Assembly (NCBI RefSeq): GCF_000600335.2
Contig: NZ_KK088560.1
Span: forward strand, 122,802 to 186,801
DNA from: Rubellimicrobium mesophilum DSM 19309
GTDB lineage: Bacteria; Pseudomonadota; Alphaproteobacteria; Rhodobacterales; Rhodobacteraceae
Reading direction: 5' to 3'
Length of the DNA: 64,000 bases
The translations under genes and the position numbers were made by a program. Below the pieces are notes generated by a model. The model was not told the DNA's origin and did no database searches. It saw nothing but the letters and a program-made list of their open reading frames with translations. Shown piece after piece: positions 8,465 to 19,317 of the stretch (its first letter is position 1; the number at the start of each line of letters is the position of its first letter).

Positions 8465-9425
8465 ACCCCCGTCGTCTTCCTCTCTACGTGACGATCGCGA
8501 TCTTCGTGCTCGCCTTCCTGCTGTGCTGGCTGCAGTTCCCCCGGATCCTCTCCACGCGCGTGGTGGGCAACCTGCTCACCGACAACGCCTATCTCGGCAT
8601 CGCGGCGGTCGGCATGACCGTGGTCATCCTGTCGGGGGGCATCGACCTGTCGGTCGGATCGGTGATCGCCTTCTCCGGGGTCTTCATCGCCGTCATGCTG
8701 AGGGACTCGGGCCTGCATCCGATGGTCGTGTTCCTCCTGGTCCTGGCGCTCACGACCGCTTTCGGGGCCGCGCAGGGCGCGCTCATCCACGGCCTCGCCA
8801 TGCCGGCCTTCATCGTGACCCTGGCGGGCATGTTCCTGGCCCGGGGATCGCCTACCTCCTGGCCCTGGACTCCATCCCCATCGACCACCCCTTCTTCGAG
8901 ACTCTCCAGAAGGCCTACTGGCTCATGCCCGGCAAGGGGCGCTTCACGCTGATCGGGGCCGTGATGCTCCTGTCGGTCGCGGGCGGCATGCTGCTCGCCC
9001 ATCGGACGCGCTTCGGCACGAACGTCTTCGCGCTGGGCGGGGGCGAGGCGACGGCGCGGATGATGGGGGTGCCGATCGCCCGGACGACGATCCTCATCTA
9101 CGCCTTCTCGGGGTTCATGGCGGGCCTCGCCGGGATCGTGTTCGCGATCTACACGGCGGCCGGCTACCCCCTGGCCACGGTGGGCGTGGAGCTCAACGCC
9201 ATCGCGGCCGTGGTGATCGGCGGCACACTCCTCTCCGGCGGCAGCGGGACGGTGCTGGGCACCCTGTTCGGCGTGCTCACCATGGGGCTGATCCAGACCT
9301 ACATCGTCTTCGATGGCACGCTGTCGAGCTGGTGGACCAAGATCGTCATCGGGATGCTTCTCTTCCTCTTCATCGTCCTCCAGAAGGGCCTGCTGACGAT
9401 TGGAGCAGCCCGGCGGACGGGATGA
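8461..9425 (+). CDS. yjfF: Sugar ABC transporter permease, YjfF-like (frameshift near 8848)
   Basis: Second permease subunit, about 321 residues after repair. The first part reads GIAAVGMTVVILSGGIDLSV and PAFIVTLAGMFLARG. The frame then breaks, and the other frame continues as IAYLLALDSIPIDHPFF, RFGTNVFALGGGEATARMMG and AVVIGGTLLSGGSGTV, all typical of YjfF. Inserting one G in the GGGG run near 8848 gives ARGIAYLL and rejoins the two parts, so a sequencing error is likely. ATGA overlaps link it to ytfT upstream and to the GntR regulator downstream. Confidence 0.88.
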
Positions 9426-10156
9426 GCAGGATGGCCGAGATCTTTTGGGGCTCCCTCGGGACGCAGTTGACGCGCAACAGCCACGCCCAGGTCGTCGATG
9501 CCATCGGCGCCGACATCATCCAGGGACGCCTGCTGCAGGGTTCGATCCTCCCCCGGGACGAGGACCTGGTCAGCCGGTTCGGCGTCTCGCGGACGGTGCT
9601 GCGCGAGGCCATGAAGACGCTGACCGCCAAGGGCCTCCTGGTGGCGCGCAGCCGCGTCGGCACCAAGGTCCGGCCCCGGGACGACTGGAACATGTTCGAC
9701 GCCGACGTCCTGCGCTGGCACATGGAAGGAGGAACGGGCAAGGCCTTCTTCGCCGACCTCAGCGAGATGCGGCTCGCCATCGAGCCCTATGCGGCGGGGC
9801 TCGCGGCCGCGCGCGCCAGCGTCGAGGACGTCGCGAACATGCGCAGCACCGTCGAGCGCATGGCCGCCGCGCCCGACCGCAGGTCCTTCGCGGCGGTCGA
9901 CATCGAACTTCACCGGCAGGTCGCCAAGGCGTCGGGCAACGTCTTCATGCACTCGGTCAGCGCCCTGATCGAGGCGGCACTTCTGTCGTCCTTCTGGATC
10001 AGCTCCCCGGCCGAGAGCCCGATCATCCAGTCGGAGGTGACCGAGGATCACCGCAGGATCGTGGAGGCCATAGCCGCTCGGGACGGTCCCTCGGCGGAGG
10101 CTGCCATGCGACACGTCATCGTGGTCGGACGGGATCGGATCTTCCGAGCCCTTTGA
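9422..10156 (+). CDS. GntR-family (FadR/FCD subfamily) transcriptional regulator
   Basis: Product of 244 residues. Residues ~20-85 form the GntR winged helix (VVDAIGADIIQGRLLQGSIL, then FGVSRTVLREAMKTLTAKGL). Residues ~100-235 form the all-helical FCD ligand domain with EMRLAIEPYAAGLAA, DIELHRQVAKASGN and DHRRIVEAIAARD, including the metal/ligand-binding Asp and His positions of that family. Its start overlaps the yjfF stop, so it is the last gene of the importer operon and most likely its sugar-responsive repressor, acting at the TAATCATAC tandem repeat upstream of ytfQ (inference). Confidence 0.88.
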   Translation: MSRMAEIFWGSLGTQLTRNSHAQVVDAIGADIIQGRLLQGSILPRDEDLVSRFGVSRTVLREAMKTLTAKGLLVARSRVGTKVRPRDDWNMFDADVLRWHMEGGTGKAFFADLSEMRLAIEPYAAGLAAARASVEDVANMRSTVERMAAAPDRRSFAAVDIELHRQVAKASGNVFMHSVSALIEAALLSSFWISSPAESPIIQSEVTEDHRRIVEAIAARDGPSAEAAMRHVIVVGRDRIFRAL

Positions 10157-10491
10157 GGGCTTGCTGCCGACCAGAGGATGAGATGGGCGATCCTGCGCAC
10201 GACCGCCCGGGCTCGGCGGCCGCCGTTGCGATGGTCCGCTTGGGTGGAGCGCCACGGTAGCTGTCGAAGGGGATCTCCCTGAGCCGCTCTGCTGCCACGG
10301 GGGGCGCCGTTCACGTCCGCCTGCCGGCCCGTGATCGTCAGTATGAGAGCCAAGCAACGGCTGGGTTGAGGCGCGGTGCGTCCCCGGCTTCCGATGACCG
10401 GTTGCCGGCCGAGACGTGACCGCAGCGGGTGGGCCCCGGGCGCCGAGTTGGTCCGACCGGGCATGCGCCGAAGGCTTGGCCAGTCGGACCC
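10157..10491. other. Convergent intergenic region, no gene seen
   Basis: 335 bases between the ends of the gntR gene and the RTX gene. Only short shadow frames are present. No hairpin with a T-run was found for either gene. Confidence 0.4.
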
Positions 10492-13400
10492 TCACATGAC
10501 ATGGAACTCCGATGCGGTGAGCAAGAGGCCCGCCGTCAGCTTGGCGAACTGGATGCGAGCCGCCGTACCGCTTCCGTCAGGGTCGTAGAACAGGGCGCCC
10601 GTATCGTTCTCGTAGATGATCCGATGCCCTGTCGCGCTGGCGAGGCCCGTCGTGTTGCTCACGAAGGCGCCGCTCGCGAGGTTGCCGAGAACGAGCTTGG
10701 TGAAGACGGCATCATCGAGATCGAACTGGTCGTCGACGACCTTGTAGTCGCTGATCGTGTCGATGTTCGAGGCTCCAAGCGCGGTCGAGAATACGAAGAC
10801 GTCGCCGCCGGCACCGCCCGCAAGCCTGTCCATTCCCGCTCCACCGTTCAGGCGGTTGACCCCGGCGTTACCCGTGATCGTCTGCGCCAGGGTGTTGCCG
10901 GTCAGGTTGATGGCCGTCGTGGCGGTGGATGAGGTCGTCGCCATAGCCTCGACGTAGTCGTCGCTGGCCAGCGCGAAGGACAGCCCAGCCAGGACTTTGT
11001 CCGCCGTACCTTCGGTGGCGCCTTCCTGGATGGTCGTGCCGGTATTGCGGATCACGAATGTATCGTTGCCGCCCAGTCCTGCGAGCAGGTCCTTGCCGCC
11101 CCCGCCGCCATCCGAGAGCACGTTGTTCCCGGCATTGCCCGTAATCGTCTGCGCCAGGGCGTTGCCGGTCAGGTTGATGGCCGTCGTGGCGGTGGACGAG
11201 GTCGTCGCCAGGGCCTCGACGTCGTCGTCGCTGGCCAGCGCGAAGGAGACGCCGGCCAGCACCCGGTCGGCGGTGCCCTGCCCCGTGCCCTCGTCGATCA
11301 GGGTCAGCGCGTTGCCGACGAGGTAGGTGTCGCTGCCCGCGCCCCCTTGCAGCCGGTCCGCGCCGGTGCCGCCGCCGTCGGACAGCGTGTTGGCCCCGGC
11401 ATTGCCGGTGATCGTCTGGGCCAGTTCGTTGCCAGTGAGCCGGAGCGCGGCCGTTCCCGCAGCATCGGCAGCCGCCAGCACCTCGACTTGGAGGCTCGTG
11501 GCAAGCGTATGGTCGGTGGCGACCAGGATCCGATCCGCCGTGCCCTCGCCCTCGCGTCGTACCACCGTGTCGTCCGCGTCGACGATGTAGGTGTCGTTCC
11601 CCAGCCCGCCGATGAGCGTGTCGTGGCCGCCCCCGCCGTTCAGGGTGTCATCCAGGGCTCCGCCGTAGAGCGTGTCGTCAGCGGCGCCGGCCGAGATGTT
11701 CCAACGCTCGACGTTCGTTGCGGTCACATAGAGCCAGCCGCGATTCTCGATGTAGGTCGAGAGGTACGTGCCGCCCGAGTAGATCATGCCGGTCGCGCCG
11801 GACCAGTCGAGCACCAGCGTGTCGGTGCCGGCGCCGCCGTCGAAGCTGGCGCCGGCCCGGCTCTGGAGGTCGATGGAGAAGCTGTCGTTGCCGCCGCCCC
11901 CCGCGACCTGGTGGGCGGCACGGTCCGAGGCGACGCCGCGCACGTCGACGGCATCGTTGCCGGAGCCCCAGGGTGAGGTCGAGGATCTCGATGCCTTGCC
12001 AGGAGGTTTCCACGCCCATGCCGGCGTTGACGACCACGGTCCTGGCCTGCGTGTCGGCCAGTCGCAGGACGAAGTCGCCCGTGGAGGCGACCCCGCCCGA
12101 CGCGATGGTGGCCGAGACCAGGTCCTGGCCCGCGCCGCCGAGATAGGCGCCCTTCCCCGCGCCCCCCGCCAGGTTGTCGTTGCCGGCCCCGCCCGAGAGC
12201 GTGTCGTCGAGGTCGCCGCCCCGGATGTCGTCGTCCCCGGAGCCGCCGACGACGGTCCAGGCCTCGATGCCCGAATAGTTCAGGTATACCCAGCCGCGAA
12301 GGTCCACGAAGGTCGCGAGCGAGTTCCCCGACCAGACGATCCCGTTGGTGGCGGCCGACCAGTCGAGGGTCACGCGGTCGGTGCCGTCGCCGCCCCAGAC
12401 GGTCGCGCCGGCGAGGCTCTTGAGGTCGATGGCGAAGCTGTCGTTGCCCGACCCCATGTCGAGCTGATGGGCCGCCCGGGCCGAAGCGACGCCCCGCACG
12501 TCGATGCTGTCATTGCCCGATCCGAGCGTGAGCTGGACCACCTCCACCCCCTGCCAGGAGGTCTCGAAGGCCGTGCCGGCGTTCACGGTCACGGTCCGCG
12601 ACTGGGTGTCGGCGAGGCTCAGGACGAAGTCCTGAGTGGTCGCCGCGCCGGTCTTGCTGGCGATCGTCGCGACGATCAGGTCCTGTCCCGCCCCGCCGAG
12701 GTAGGTGCCCTTGCCGGTGCCCCCGCGCAGGTCGTCGTCCCCGCCGCCGGCCGAGATGACATCGTCCAGACTCCCCCCGCGCAGGTCGTCGTTGCCGGAG
12801 CCGCCCGTGATGTTCCAGTCCTCGACCCCGGTGTGGTTGAGGTAGACCCAGCCCCAACCCTCGACGAAGGTGGCAAGCGAGTTGTCCGACCAGGTGATGC
12901 CGTTCGTGGCGGCCGACCAGTCCACCGTGAGCCGGTCGGTCCCCTCGTCCCCGGCGAAGGTCAGCGTCCCGAGGCTCAGGAGGTCGACCGCGAAGCTGTC
13001 GTCCCCGGCGCCGGCGGTGATGCTATGGGCGTAGCCGGTGACGCGGGAGTCGTCGGCCACCCCGCGCACGTCGATGCTGTCGTTGCCCGAGCCCAGCGTG
13101 AGCTGGAGCACCTCGATGCCCTGCCAGCGCGTCTCCACCTCGGTGCCGGCGTTGACCACCACGGTCCCGCCCTGGGTGTCGGCCAGGCTCAGGACGAAGT
13201 CGCGGGTGGTGAGGGCGCCGTCGTTCGTGGAGATCCGGGTGACGACGACGTCCTGGCCCGCCGCGCCCAGGAAGGTGTCGCGCCCCCCTGGCCGAAGAAC
13301 TGGTCCTGGCCGGCGGCGCCCGACAGCCGGTCGTCGAGCGTCCCTCCGCGCAGCAGGTCGTTGCCCGAGCCGCCCGAGAGCTGCCAGCGCTCGACGCCCG

Positions 13401-16400
13401 AGGTGTTCATGGCGATCCAGCCCCAGCCGTCCACGAAGGTCTGATAGTTCGTGGTGGCGTAGAAGTCGCTGAAGCCCACCCCGTTCGTCGCCTTGGACCA
13501 GTCGAGGATCAGGGTGTCGGCCCCTTCCCCGCCGTCGAAGGTGAGAGCCCCCAGGCTGAGGAGGTCGGTCGCGAAGGTGTCGTTGCCGCCCGCGCCGGTC
13601 ACGCTGTGCGCGTAGCCCGTCACGCGGGCGTCCGCCGCGACCCCGCGCGTGTCGATCAGGTCGTTGCCGGAGCCGAGCACGATCTGGACGGCCTCGATGC
13701 CGCGCCACTTCGTCTCGACCGAGGTGCCGGCGTTCACGGTGACCGTCGCCGCCTGGGTGTTCGCGAGGACGAGGCTGAAGTCGAGCGTGGTCGTCACGCC
13801 CGCGTTGGTGGAGACGGTCGTGAAAACCACGTCCTGGCCCGCCCCGCCGTCGAAGGAGTCCCGGCCGCCGAAGCCCCGCAGTTCGTCCGAGCCCGTTCCC
13901 CCCACGAGGCGGTCGTCGAGCGCGCCGCCGCGCAGGTCGTCGTCGAGGGCGCCGCCGGTCAGGTTCCAGCGCTCGACCCCTGTCGTCGTGAGGTGGATCC
14001 AGCCGAAGCCGTCGGCGAAGGTGTTGTAGAAGACCTGCCCGTAGAGGCTGTTGGAATCGAAGGTCACGGCGTTCGTCGCCGTGGACCAGTCGAGCGTGAG
14101 CGTGTCGGTGCCCTCGCCGCCCGCGAAGGTGCTGTCGCCCAGGCTGAGGAGGTCGAGAGCGAAGCTGTCGTCCCCGGCCCCGGCAGAGATCGAATGCGCG
14201 TAGCCCGTGACATAGGCGCTGAAGGCCACGCCGCGTACGTCGACCGTGTCGTTGCCCGAGCCGAGGTCGAGACGGAGCACCTCGACGCCCTTCCAGGTGG
14301 TCTCGACCGAGGTGCCCGCGTTGACCGTCACGGGGCCGTTCTGGGCGTCCTTGAGCGTCAGCACGAAGTCCCGCGTCGAGGCGACGCCGCCGTCCTGCGA
14401 GATGGCGGCCCAGGCCACGTCCTGCCCAGCGCCGCCGTCGTAGACGCCACGGCCCGCCCCGCCATGGAGCTCGTCGTGGCCGGCGTTGCCGATCAGGGTG
14501 TCGTCGCGGTCGCCGCCCCGCAGGTCGTCGTCGGCGATGCCGCCCTTGAGGGTGAAGGCTTCGTTGCCGACGTGCCGGAGCCAGATCCAGCCCACGCCGT
14601 CCTTGTAGGTCTGGTAACAGACGTCGCTGAAGAAGACGATGGAGTTGGTGGCGCCCGACCAGTCCATGACGAGCCGGTCGATCCCGGCCCCGCCGTCGAC
14701 CTCCACGTCGCGGCTGTGGAACGAGACCTGGATCGTGTCGTCGCCGCCGTCGCCGAAGAGGTGGTCGCCCCCGTCGCTCCCCCCATCGAGGATGTCGTCG
14801 CCGTCGCCGCCGTGTAGGGTGTCCATCGCGGCGTTGCCCCTGACCTCGTTGCCGAGCGCGTTGCCGGTGATCTCCGTGTCGCGGCCACCGTCCACCACCA
14901 CGAGGTTCTCGACGTTGGCGGCGTCGGTCCCCATGTCGAAGACCGCCGCGCCGGCGACGACGCCGGTGAAGTTGGCGACGCGCATCTCGATGGTGTCGCG
15001 GCCGGCCCCGGAGCTCTCCGTGACGTGGTCGCCCGCGCGGTCGATGCGGTAGGTGTCGTCGCCTTGGCCGCCGATCAGGAGATCGATCCCGCCGCCACTG
15101 TCGATTGTGTCGTTCCCGGCGGTGCCGGTGATGGTGTTCGCAAGCGCGTTCCCGATGGCGACGCGGGCCGCGCCGGTGATCGTCAGGTTCTCGAGGAGGT
15201 CGCCCAGCGTCCAGTCGACCGAGGCCATGACGAGATCGGTGCCGCTGTCGCTGCCCGAAGGCACCTCGCCGCCCAGGTTCTCGGCGATGACGTCGTCCGT
15301 GCTGTCGACCCGGTAGGTGTCGTCTCCCATGCCGCCGATCAGGATGGTCGCACTGCCGAGGCTGACCAGCAGGTCGTTCCCGGCCCCGCCCATCAGGACA
15401 TCGTCCTTGCCGGTCCCGCCGGTGAGGGAATCGTCGCCTCCGGCTCCGAGCAGCATCATGCCGCCGAGGTTCGAGGCCACGAGCGTGTCGCCATGTCCCG
15501 ATCCCTCGATCACCTCGATGCCGGCAAGGGTGTCCCCTTCGGCGTCGCCACTGTGAAGGACCCCGGTCTGCGAGTTGATCGTGACCCCCGCGGCGGAGTG
15601 GCGGTAGCTCGCGATGTCCTGGCCAGCGCCCCCGTCCAGGGCGTCGGCCCCGCTTCCCCCCAGGAGGACGTCCTTGCCTCCACCCCCGCGCAGGGTGTCG
15701 TTGCCGCTGTTGCCGGTCAGGATGTCGTCGTCCTCTCCGCCGTCCAGGGTGTCGTCCGCGGCACCGCCGCCGAGCATGTCGTCCCCGAGGCCGCCGCCCA
15801 GCCTCGCGGAGATCGCCAGGTCCTCCGAGAGCACGACCTCGTCGTCCCCGCCGCCGGCGTCGCCGAGGATCAGCGCGACGTCCGAGAAGGTCTCGATATG
15901 GCTGAGGAGCTGGACGCCCAGGGCGCCGCCCGCGTCGGCGACCAGGGCGCTCTCCGCGTGGTCGGTGTTGTCGGCGATGGCCCGGAGCCCGGCCCGAGCG
16001 CCGATATTGAGCGTGAGCGTGCCGTCGGAGAAGCTGGCGAGTTCCGGCGGCGGGGGCGGCGGCGCGATGACGACCTCGCCATCCGGGCCGGTAGTGGCGC
16101 CGGTTCCGTCGAAGGTGAAGGCCCCCAGCGTGATCCGGGGCGAGTTGAGGCGCCAGACCTCTCCGAAGAGGACGGTGGCGTTGGCGGAGAAGCCGGCCGT
16201 GATCTGGCCCGAGGCGTCGAAGATCGCGAAGGGGTTGGTGGTGAGCGCGCCCAGGAGCTCGTCGAGGTAGAGCTTGCCCGGGGTGTGCTGGAACCCGTCC
16301 GCGAGGTCGAGGTCGATCTCGCCGGTTATGTCGCCGCCGCCCACGAGGCTTGCGATCAGGAAGTCGAGCGCGACGCTGAGGCTGATGGAGGCGTCGAGCT

Positions 16401-18081
16401 TCACTTCGGTCCCCGAGCCGTCGACGAGGTAGAAGCCGTTCAGCACCTTGAGCGGGTCGCCGTCGGCTGTCAGGAGGCCGCGCGTGTCGAAGCCGAAGGC
16501 GAGGTCGAAGGCGGCTCCGATGGAGCCGCCCACGGTCACGTTGATGCCGGGGAAGACCGGGAACAGCGCCAGCGTCGGGTTCGAGGCCGAGAGGTGCACC
16601 TCCGGCAGGTCGAGGTGGAAGAGGTCCGCCTGGCCGCCGAGCAGGAGCTTGATGATCTGGGCCGGGTCCTTGAGGATCGGAAGGCTGAAGTCGGTCCCCG
16701 TGGCCATCTGGTCGAGGATGTCCTTGGCCGTGAGGCCCGAGCCCGGGTCCGTCACGCCCCAGCCCTGTCCCGAAAGGCCCGAGAGGACGTTCGAGAGGGT
16801 GTCCTTGAAGCCGCCGAAGGTCGCGGAGGCGTTGGAGAGCTGGAAGGCCAGCGACCGGATGTCGTCGGCGCCCGACAAGGTGAAGTCGCCGATGACGTAT
16901 TCCTTGGGGCCGAGGCTCGTGCTGGCGAGGAACTCGGCCCAGCTCAGGACGTCGCCCACCATGCCCATGAACTTCTGGATGGGCTCGATGTCGAGGCCGG
17001 GGTTGGCGACCTTGAGGAGGTCGATCAGCGTGACCTTGTCGTCACCCGTCCTCTCGAACATCTCGCGCCAGCCCGAGAAGGACTTGAGCACGCCGATGTC
17101 GCTGTTCAGGATCGCCAGGGCTTGGTTGATCGGCTGGAGGACCGGAACGATCTGCTGGAGCACGGGCTCGACGAAGTCATGGACGAAGGAGCCCATGTCG
17201 AGCGTGACGTTCTGGAACGACACCGTCGGCGTGCCGCCGAAGGAGGCGTTGCCGTCGTCGGGGTTGACCGTCGAGGCCGAGAAGTCCCAGTCGACGAGGA
17301 GGTCCGCGTCGAGCTGCGGCAGGGCGGCGCTGCCCATGTCGCCGTGCAGGTCGATCCGCACGTCCGCGGTGGCGTCGAGCCTGGCGTCCACGAGGTCGCC
17401 CGAGAGCTCGTTCAGGCGGAGCTTGCCGTCCTGGTTGGCGTCGAGGAGGTCGACGGAGAAGGTGCCGTCGAAGTTCGAGCCGGTGTCGGTGGCGCTGAAG
17501 CTGAGCGGGCCCAGTTGGGCGTCGGCGGCGAGGTCCGAGCCATCGAGCCGCACGCCGATGCCGATCTCGTGGCTGCCCGAGGTCCCGGCATAGAAGCCGG
17601 AGGAGTCGACGCCGACGCCGAGGTTGATGGCGTAATGGAGGCTCGCGTCGACCGAGCCCGAGGTCTCGATCCCCAGTCCCGGCAGGCCGAGGTCGTGCGC
17701 GAGGTCGAGGGTGAGATGGCTGTCCTTGGCTTGGGCGAAGGTCAGGGAGACATCGGCGCCGCTCACCGCCACGTCGACAAGATCGCCCGAGAAGCCGGCC
17801 GCGCTCAGAGCCCCGGAGATCGCGTTCTCGACCGTCGATTCGGCGTAGTCGGCCGCGTCGTTCAGCCGCCCAAGGGCGTCCCTCACCGCCGTGCGGAAGG
17901 CGTTGATGCTCGCCAGCGCGGCCTGGGTCTGCGGCAGGTCGTACGCGGCCTTCAGACCTGCGCCGACGAGCGGGATCTGTTCGGCGAGGACCTGCTTCGC
18001 GATCTGGTCCTGTATGGCCGCGAGGGCGGAATCGAGACCGGATTCCAAGGCATCGATCTGGGACTGCGAGACGACCGGCAC
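10492..18081 (-). CDS. Giant RTX-type calcium-binding secreted protein (two frameshifts)
   Basis: About 2530 residues after repair. Residues 1 to ~670 contain no RTX motifs: long amphipathic segments (QSQIDALESGLDSALAAIQD) and beta-rich stretches, ending in a Pro run (PPPPPP). From ~745 come RTX nonapeptides of the GGxGxDxLxGG type, which bind calcium and fold as beta-rolls in the extracellular medium. From ~1195 to ~2150 there are five tandem composite units of ~190 residues. Three further RTX blocks follow, then a C-terminus (SDYKVVDDQFDLDDAVF, FYDPDGSGTAARIQFA, LTASEFHVM) typical of type I secretion substrates. The frame breaks near 13283 (one G missing in a G run) and near 11967 (one G extra); both repairs restore the repeat pattern exactly. 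The GTG at 18081 is preferred because AGGAG lies 8 bases upstream. No type I exporter genes are adjacent. Confidence 0.88.
11640..14500 (-). repeat. Five tandem ~190-codon composite repeats inside the RTX gene
   Basis: Each unit of about 560-590 bp encodes, in order: GGAGQDV-like (copies centred near 14428, 13839, 13258, 12687 and 12128); a DFVLxLADTQ segment; a TVxVNAGTxxETxWQGxE segment; LGSGNDxxDVRGVA; a GDDSFAxDLLSLG segment; EGTDxLxLDWSxATNG; a GWGWxxLNxxGVExW segment; and a closing GGSxNDDLRGGxLDD. A partial unit (second half only) precedes the first. Units 1-3 carry RVTGYAHS-like sequence, which units 4-5 replace with RAAHQ, so the array has two sub-families. Confidence 0.85.
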
Positions 18082-18471
18082 GGATGAAACTCCTGAAAGT
18101 GACAGGGCGAGCCCGCCGCCATCCAGGGCACAGGGCACACGGGCCTAGGCCTGCACGGCATAGGGCCAGCGCCGGAGGAACTTCGGTTCGCTTGGTGGCA
18201 AGAATAGGCAAAAATCGTTAAGAATTAGTGAAGAAGGTATGTTGCACGGTCCTTGGCGAACATCGCGGACGCTTCGGGTCGGCGAATCCGCTTCCGGTGG
18301 CCCCTTCTCGTCCTCCGCCACCCCTCGCGGGGCCTGCCCTCTGCAGCCTGCTCGGCGCCTTGGCCGGGCCACGGCCCGCGCTCCCGCAGGCGACGCCTCT
18401 CGCGACTGTCGGATGGATTGACAGCGCGGGTCCAAGATCGCGGAATGAGGGCCGAACGGAGGGAGGAGACC
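18082..18471. other. Divergent promoter region between the RTX gene and the SDR gene
   Basis: 390 bases with no gene. An AT-rich island at about 18195-18245 stands out and is the likely promoter area of the RTX gene on the minus strand; it contains a CtrA-like site. A TTGACA at 18418-18423 could be the -35 element of the SDR gene, but no convincing -10 follows. Confidence 0.45.
18218..18232 (-). promoter_or_regulatory. CtrA-like site TTAA-N7-TGAA upstream of the RTX gene
   Basis: TTAA at 18218-18221 and TGAA at 18229-18232 with a 7-base spacer, about 140 bases upstream of the RTX start codon. The CtrA consensus in alphaproteobacteria is TTAA-N7-TTAA, so there is one mismatch. It lies in the only AT-rich patch of this intergenic region. 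Confidence 0.35.
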
Positions 18472-19302
18472 ATGAGCGTCATCACGGAAGGGCGGAGCGC
18501 CGTCGTCACGGGGGCGGCGGGCGGCATCGGGCTCGCCATCGCGCAGGCCTGCCTCGGGCGGGGGATGCGGGTGACGATCGCGGATCAGGACGCGGGTCGG
18601 CTGGACCGCGCGGCCGAGGACCTCCGCGCGCGGGCACCCGGGCGCGTGGCCCATTTCGCCTGCGACGTCCGCGACCCGGCGGCGGTCGAGGCGCTGCGCG
18701 ACGCGGCCGTCGACGCGCATGGTCCGGTGGACCTTCTGGTCAACAACGCCGGCGTCGGCCGGCCGACGAAGCCCTGGGCCGAGCGGGAGGCCTGGGAGCT
18801 CACCCTGGGCGTGAACCTCTGGGGGGTCATCAACGGCCTCATGGCCTTCGTGCCGGGGATGATCGAGGCCCGGCGCGAGGCGGCGGTCGTCAACCTCGGC
18901 TCCAAGCAGGGGATCACCAACCCGCCGGGGAACGCCGCCTACAACGTCTCCAAGGCCGGGGTGAAGGCGCTGACGGAGCAGCTCGCCTGGGAGTTCCGGC
19001 AGATCGAGGGGGCGCGGCTCTCGGCGCACCTCCTCGTGCCGGGCTTCACCTTCACGGGCATGACGGCCCCGGGCGCGGAGAAGCCGTCGGGCGCCTGGTG
19101 GCCCGAGCAGGTGGCCGAGCGCATGGTCGAGGGCGTCGGGGCAGGCGACTTCTACATCGTCTGCCAGGACAACGAGGTGGACTGGGAGACCGACCGCAAG
19201 CGCATCGCCTGGGCCGCAGGGGACCTGACCGAGGGGCGTCCGGCGCTGTCGCGCTGGCACCCCGATCACGCCGAGGCGTTCAAGCGGTTCCTTGGAGGCT
19301 GA
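18472..19302 (+). CDS. SDR-family NAD(P)-dependent oxidoreductase
   Basis: Short-chain dehydrogenase of 276 residues. The Rossmann nucleotide-binding motif TGAAGGIG lies near residues 14-21, NNAG near 88-91, and the catalytic Ser (NLGSKQG) and YNVSK pair near 143-162. An Asp after the second strand (ITIAD-like: VTIADQDAGR) suggests NAD rather than NADP. The frame is open upstream, but the ATG at 18472 has GGAGGAG just before it and begins the Rossmann fold. The C-terminus (GDFYIVCQDNEVDWETDRKR) is of the type seen in uncharacterised SDRs. Substrate unknown. The gene stands alone, divergent from the RTX gene. Confidence 0.85.
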   Translation: MSVITEGRSAVVTGAAGGIGLAIAQACLGRGMRVTIADQDAGRLDRAAEDLRARAPGRVAHFACDVRDPAAVEALRDAAVDAHGPVDLLVNNAGVGRPTKPWAEREAWELTLGVNLWGVINGLMAFVPGMIEARREAAVVNLGSKQGITNPPGNAAYNVSKAGVKALTEQLAWEFRQIEGARLSAHLLVPGFTFTGMTAPGAEKPSGAWWPEQVAERMVEGVGAGDFYIVCQDNEVDWETDRKRIAWAAGDLTEGRPALSRWHPDHAEAFKRFLGG

Positions 19303-19317
19303 CGGGGCGCCCCTGCG

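Noticed and set aside
10116-10298. 60-codon minus-strand frame after the GntR gene
   Set aside because: No ribosome binding site or known motif, and it overlaps the end of the regulator gene; treated as non-coding.
15025-18087. A 1020-codon open frame on the plus strand opposite the RTX gene, plus several shorter ones
   Set aside because: These are shadow frames that arise from high-GC codon bias. The minus strand encodes clear RTX repeats and a C-terminal secretion signal, while the antisense frames have no recognisable domains.
18418-18446. Promoter of the SDR gene (TTGACA at 18418)
   Set aside because: No acceptable -10 at 16-18 bases distance, so it was not listed as a feature.
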